From positions 1 to 45,000 of the forward strand of contig LUCW03000233.1 in assembly GCA_001586965.3 (NCBI GenBank): a stretch of DNA of 45,000 bases, in the 5' to 3' direction. Both the position numbers and the translations under genes were made by a program. The notes beneath the pieces are model-generated. The model had not been told where the DNA came from, searched no databases, and saw nothing but the letters and a program-made list of their open reading frames with translations. This DNA is from Sphaeroforma sirkka. Its lineage: Eukaryota; Opisthokonta; Ichthyosporea; Ichthyophonida. Shown here one piece after another: positions 42,753 to 45,000 of this stretch; position 1 is the first letter of the stretch; the number at the start of each line of letters is the position of its first letter.

Positions 42753-45000
42753 TCAATACGTCCTCGACCAGGCTTTAGATAGAAGGCGAAATGGTAGACT
42801 CGCATGTGGCGCATCCAGCTTTTTGGAGTACAAATTGAAGTGCTCCTTTTGTAACCGAGTAAGGAACATGTCCGCGGCCACCTACAGGTATTTGTTACCA
42901 CAAACATGATAATGGTGAATGAAAATGACTTGTAGCAGATTGATGGATAAGTATTCGGAAGAGACGGATATCCCGGGCACTCAGAAGTAGTGCATGCTGC
43001 GAAGAGCCAGATACAAATCTGGAATACAAACTTTCTTGCAAGGAATATAAAACTTTCAAACACAGGCAAACGATACGCACACGTACGCATGGTCATAAAC
43101 GCCAACACAACCGCACCCTCCAGACTTTAAACTAAGCATGATTATTCCTAATCATATAATAATGTGAGTGGCTAAGGATGGAAAAGGTTGACCTCAGGTG
43201 CAGGCATTCAAAAAATAATATCATTGCTCCAGAAACGCATCTCAACGCACCTATGAAATATAAGTAACACGATTCCAACTTTCACATGCGAAGGAAGAAT
43301 CACAGAGTAGCGAAAATCTCGGTGGAAGGATGATACGCTCAAATAGTTGAATCGCAAACTTATAAACAATACTACTAAGCCCCATGTGCTTGCTTGACCG
43401 GACTCACCCTCCTGATAAATAAAAGATATGGCGAGACTCTTAATCAAGCACAAGAAAACCATGAGTACTGGAGATGCAATACACACCTAGCAAATATTGG
43501 CCTAATTTGCTAAAACATTTTAACATTTTTTCTCGATTAAACATTACAACAATATATAGTTCGTAATACGTAACGACACAGCTAGTCTCCTGCATCAGGA
43601 AGATCTGAAAGCAAGCAATAAAGCACATGACTTACAGCCGGAAGAAGAACCCGCTTAGCCCTAGGCGCCACATCGTTCGCATGCTCACGAGCCATTTCCA
43701 GGTGTGAATTAGCCTGTGAAGCGATTGTATATGCTACCTCCGTGATGGCACCTTCGTTTTGTTGCCTGATGACTTCTTCTTGACTCACTCCTGCCTGAAT
43801 TCACAACCATTGTAAAGCAAAATTTAATCAAGATAGATAGGATCACTGATGCGCACGGCGGTTGCGGCATTCAAAAAACTAAATAAATATGCAATGACAC
43901 AGAGTATAAATCGATGCATGGACCATAACAACGCTAAGCATTGCCAAAGTAGCAGTTGCGTTCAACTTGATCGCCGCACGCATGATTATGGCCAACATAC
44001 ACAAAAAAACCCCATTAAACAAACGCCAGAGTTTTTATGTAATTACAGCAGGCCCTGACTAATACATACGACTAAACAAAGAGCATGTGGCTTGCATAAT
44101 TTTGGCCAACATACACAAACAAACCCCATTAAACAAACACCAGAGTTTTATGTAATCACAGCAGGCCCTGACTTATACATACGACTAAACAAAGGGCATG
44201 TGGCTTACATAATTTTGGCCAACATACACAAAAACCTCATTTAACGAACCTCCAAATTATGTAATAAAAGTGTAATCACAGACGGACCTGACCAAAGCAT
44301 ACGACTACACAAAGGCGTGTGCTTGCAGACTGTGCTTAAGCACAATTCAGCGGGCTGTCTGTCATGGAGAAAAATCGCAAACATACTTTGGAAACCAAGA
44401 TGGAACACTGTGAAAGTAACGTGGCGCACACAGACTAGAATCGCGCAGCATACCAATTATCTGTACATAGATGGTTCGCAAATCTGTCAGACCCTCTCTT
44501 GAAGTGTAGAAAAACAACAGCTTTACACACGAGCACATACCGCCAAAAGCTGATCCATAGGAAGGAATACTTTCCTCCTCCGAGCGTGGTATTGAACGCC
44601 CCTCAACAAAGTAATGATTCCCTCTGTCTTACCCAGATGACTGGCAGCGTGGTCTGCGTGGATATCCGAGACACCTATGTAGAAATTAAACAATGCTGAG
44701 ATGTGATGTACAAAACGCTTTCGATACGCTGTGCGGTGAACTCGCAGAGCGATACATCTGGTGTGAGGGGGGATCCTGTACTCTTAAACGAAGGCTAATG
44801 ACATACAATATAAACCAGCAAAGTCGATCTAAGTAACACAAAGAAGGCGTACCAAAATATGACAGCATAACTTCTCTTGACGCGTGCATAGCATAACGAC
44901 GAGTGGTTTCCCATACAATTACCAATACATACCTACACATTGCAGACTGAGATACAATAGTGAGGAATTTATTCCTTCGCTATAATCCTCGACCTCATTC
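42753..45000 (-). CDS. NDUFAF6: NDUFAF6-like complex I assembly factor, last four exons (partial gene)
   Basis: NDUFAF6 is a mitochondrial member of the squalene/phytoene synthase fold that helps assemble respiratory complex I. Exons on the minus strand, in reading order: 45000-44933 (continues off the edge), 44674-44541, 43794-43636 and 42881-42753, ending in TGA. Junctions are GT-AG (donors GTATGT, GTATGT, GTAAGT) and phases agree (1, 0, 0). Diagnostic peptides are [10 protein letters not shown]; then [20 protein letters not shown] and [15 protein letters not shown]; then [15 protein letters not shown] and [16 protein letters not shown]; and finally [14 protein letters not shown] at the C-terminus. 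These follow the animal protein closely, and the Asp-poor active site expected of this non-enzymatic branch fits. The N-terminal half and start are outside the window. No defect was seen. Confidence 0.92.
43980..44324. repeat. Three-copy ~114-bp minisatellite in an NDUFAF6 intron
   Basis: Units start at 43980, 44094 and 44207 and share TTTGGCCAACATACAC, ACCCCATTAAACAAAC, AGCAGGCCCTGACT and ACATACGACTAAACAAAG. Units 1 and 2 are nearly identical; unit 3 is more diverged. It lies inside the intron between the 44674-44541 and 43794-43636 exons. Confidence 0.92.

Noticed and set aside
42746..43108. 120-aa minus-strand ORF
   Set aside because: Its last part overlaps the final NDUFAF6 exon in a different frame; the spliced exon reading is the one supported by homology.
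43980..44324. Regularly spaced repeats considered as a CRISPR-like array
   Set aside because: The units are contiguous 114-bp tandem copies without unique spacers, inside a eukaryotic intron.

Overview
This is nuclear DNA from a eukaryote, with spliceosomal introns (GT-AG, donors often GTATGT-like), standard stop codons and abundant transposon debris. The host genes (tripeptidyl-peptidase II, a mitochondrial methionine aminopeptidase, the complex I assembly factor NDUFAF6) and the long introns would suit a unicellular relative of animals such as an ichthyosporean. That placement is a guess; no lineage-specific marker was seen.

Left part (1-16.3 kb) is host sequence. The first exon of a METAP1D-like gene (minus strand, running off the left edge) lies head to head with a complete TPP2 gene (plus strand). 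TPP2 can be followed through 26 exons (997-16331). All junctions keep phase and give 1308 codons plus stop, with an intact subtilisin-type catalytic set. Intron 1 holds a TA/TG microsatellite.

Middle part (16.3-42.7 kb) is a graveyard of mobile elements. 16.3-23.7 kb is mostly non-coding, with an A+C-biased orphan ORF block, a 338-bp tandem duplication, an LTR-like fragment and an interstitial telomere-type tract. 23.8-30.0 kb is a decayed Helitron-like element on the minus strand (basic N-terminus, DUF6570, Helitron_like_N, HUH motif, PIF1-type helicase), split by a solo LTR. 30.3-30.6 kb has diverged tandem repeats. 30.8-33.05 kb is a dead Ty1/copia pol. 33.6-36.4 kb holds further LTR-family copies, direct repeats and a 130-bp inverted repeat pair. 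37.05-38.5 kb is a block of unrecognised ORFs. 40.0-40.6 kb is a ruined Ty3/gypsy reverse transcriptase.

Right part (42.75-45 kb) returns to host sequence: the last four exons of an NDUFAF6-like gene (minus strand, continuing past the right edge), with a three-copy 114-bp minisatellite in one intron and a 75-bp tandem duplication just downstream.

The genes do not form an operon or pathway. Three housekeeping genes flank a transposon-filled gap. I saw no CRISPR, defence island or secondary-metabolite cluster.
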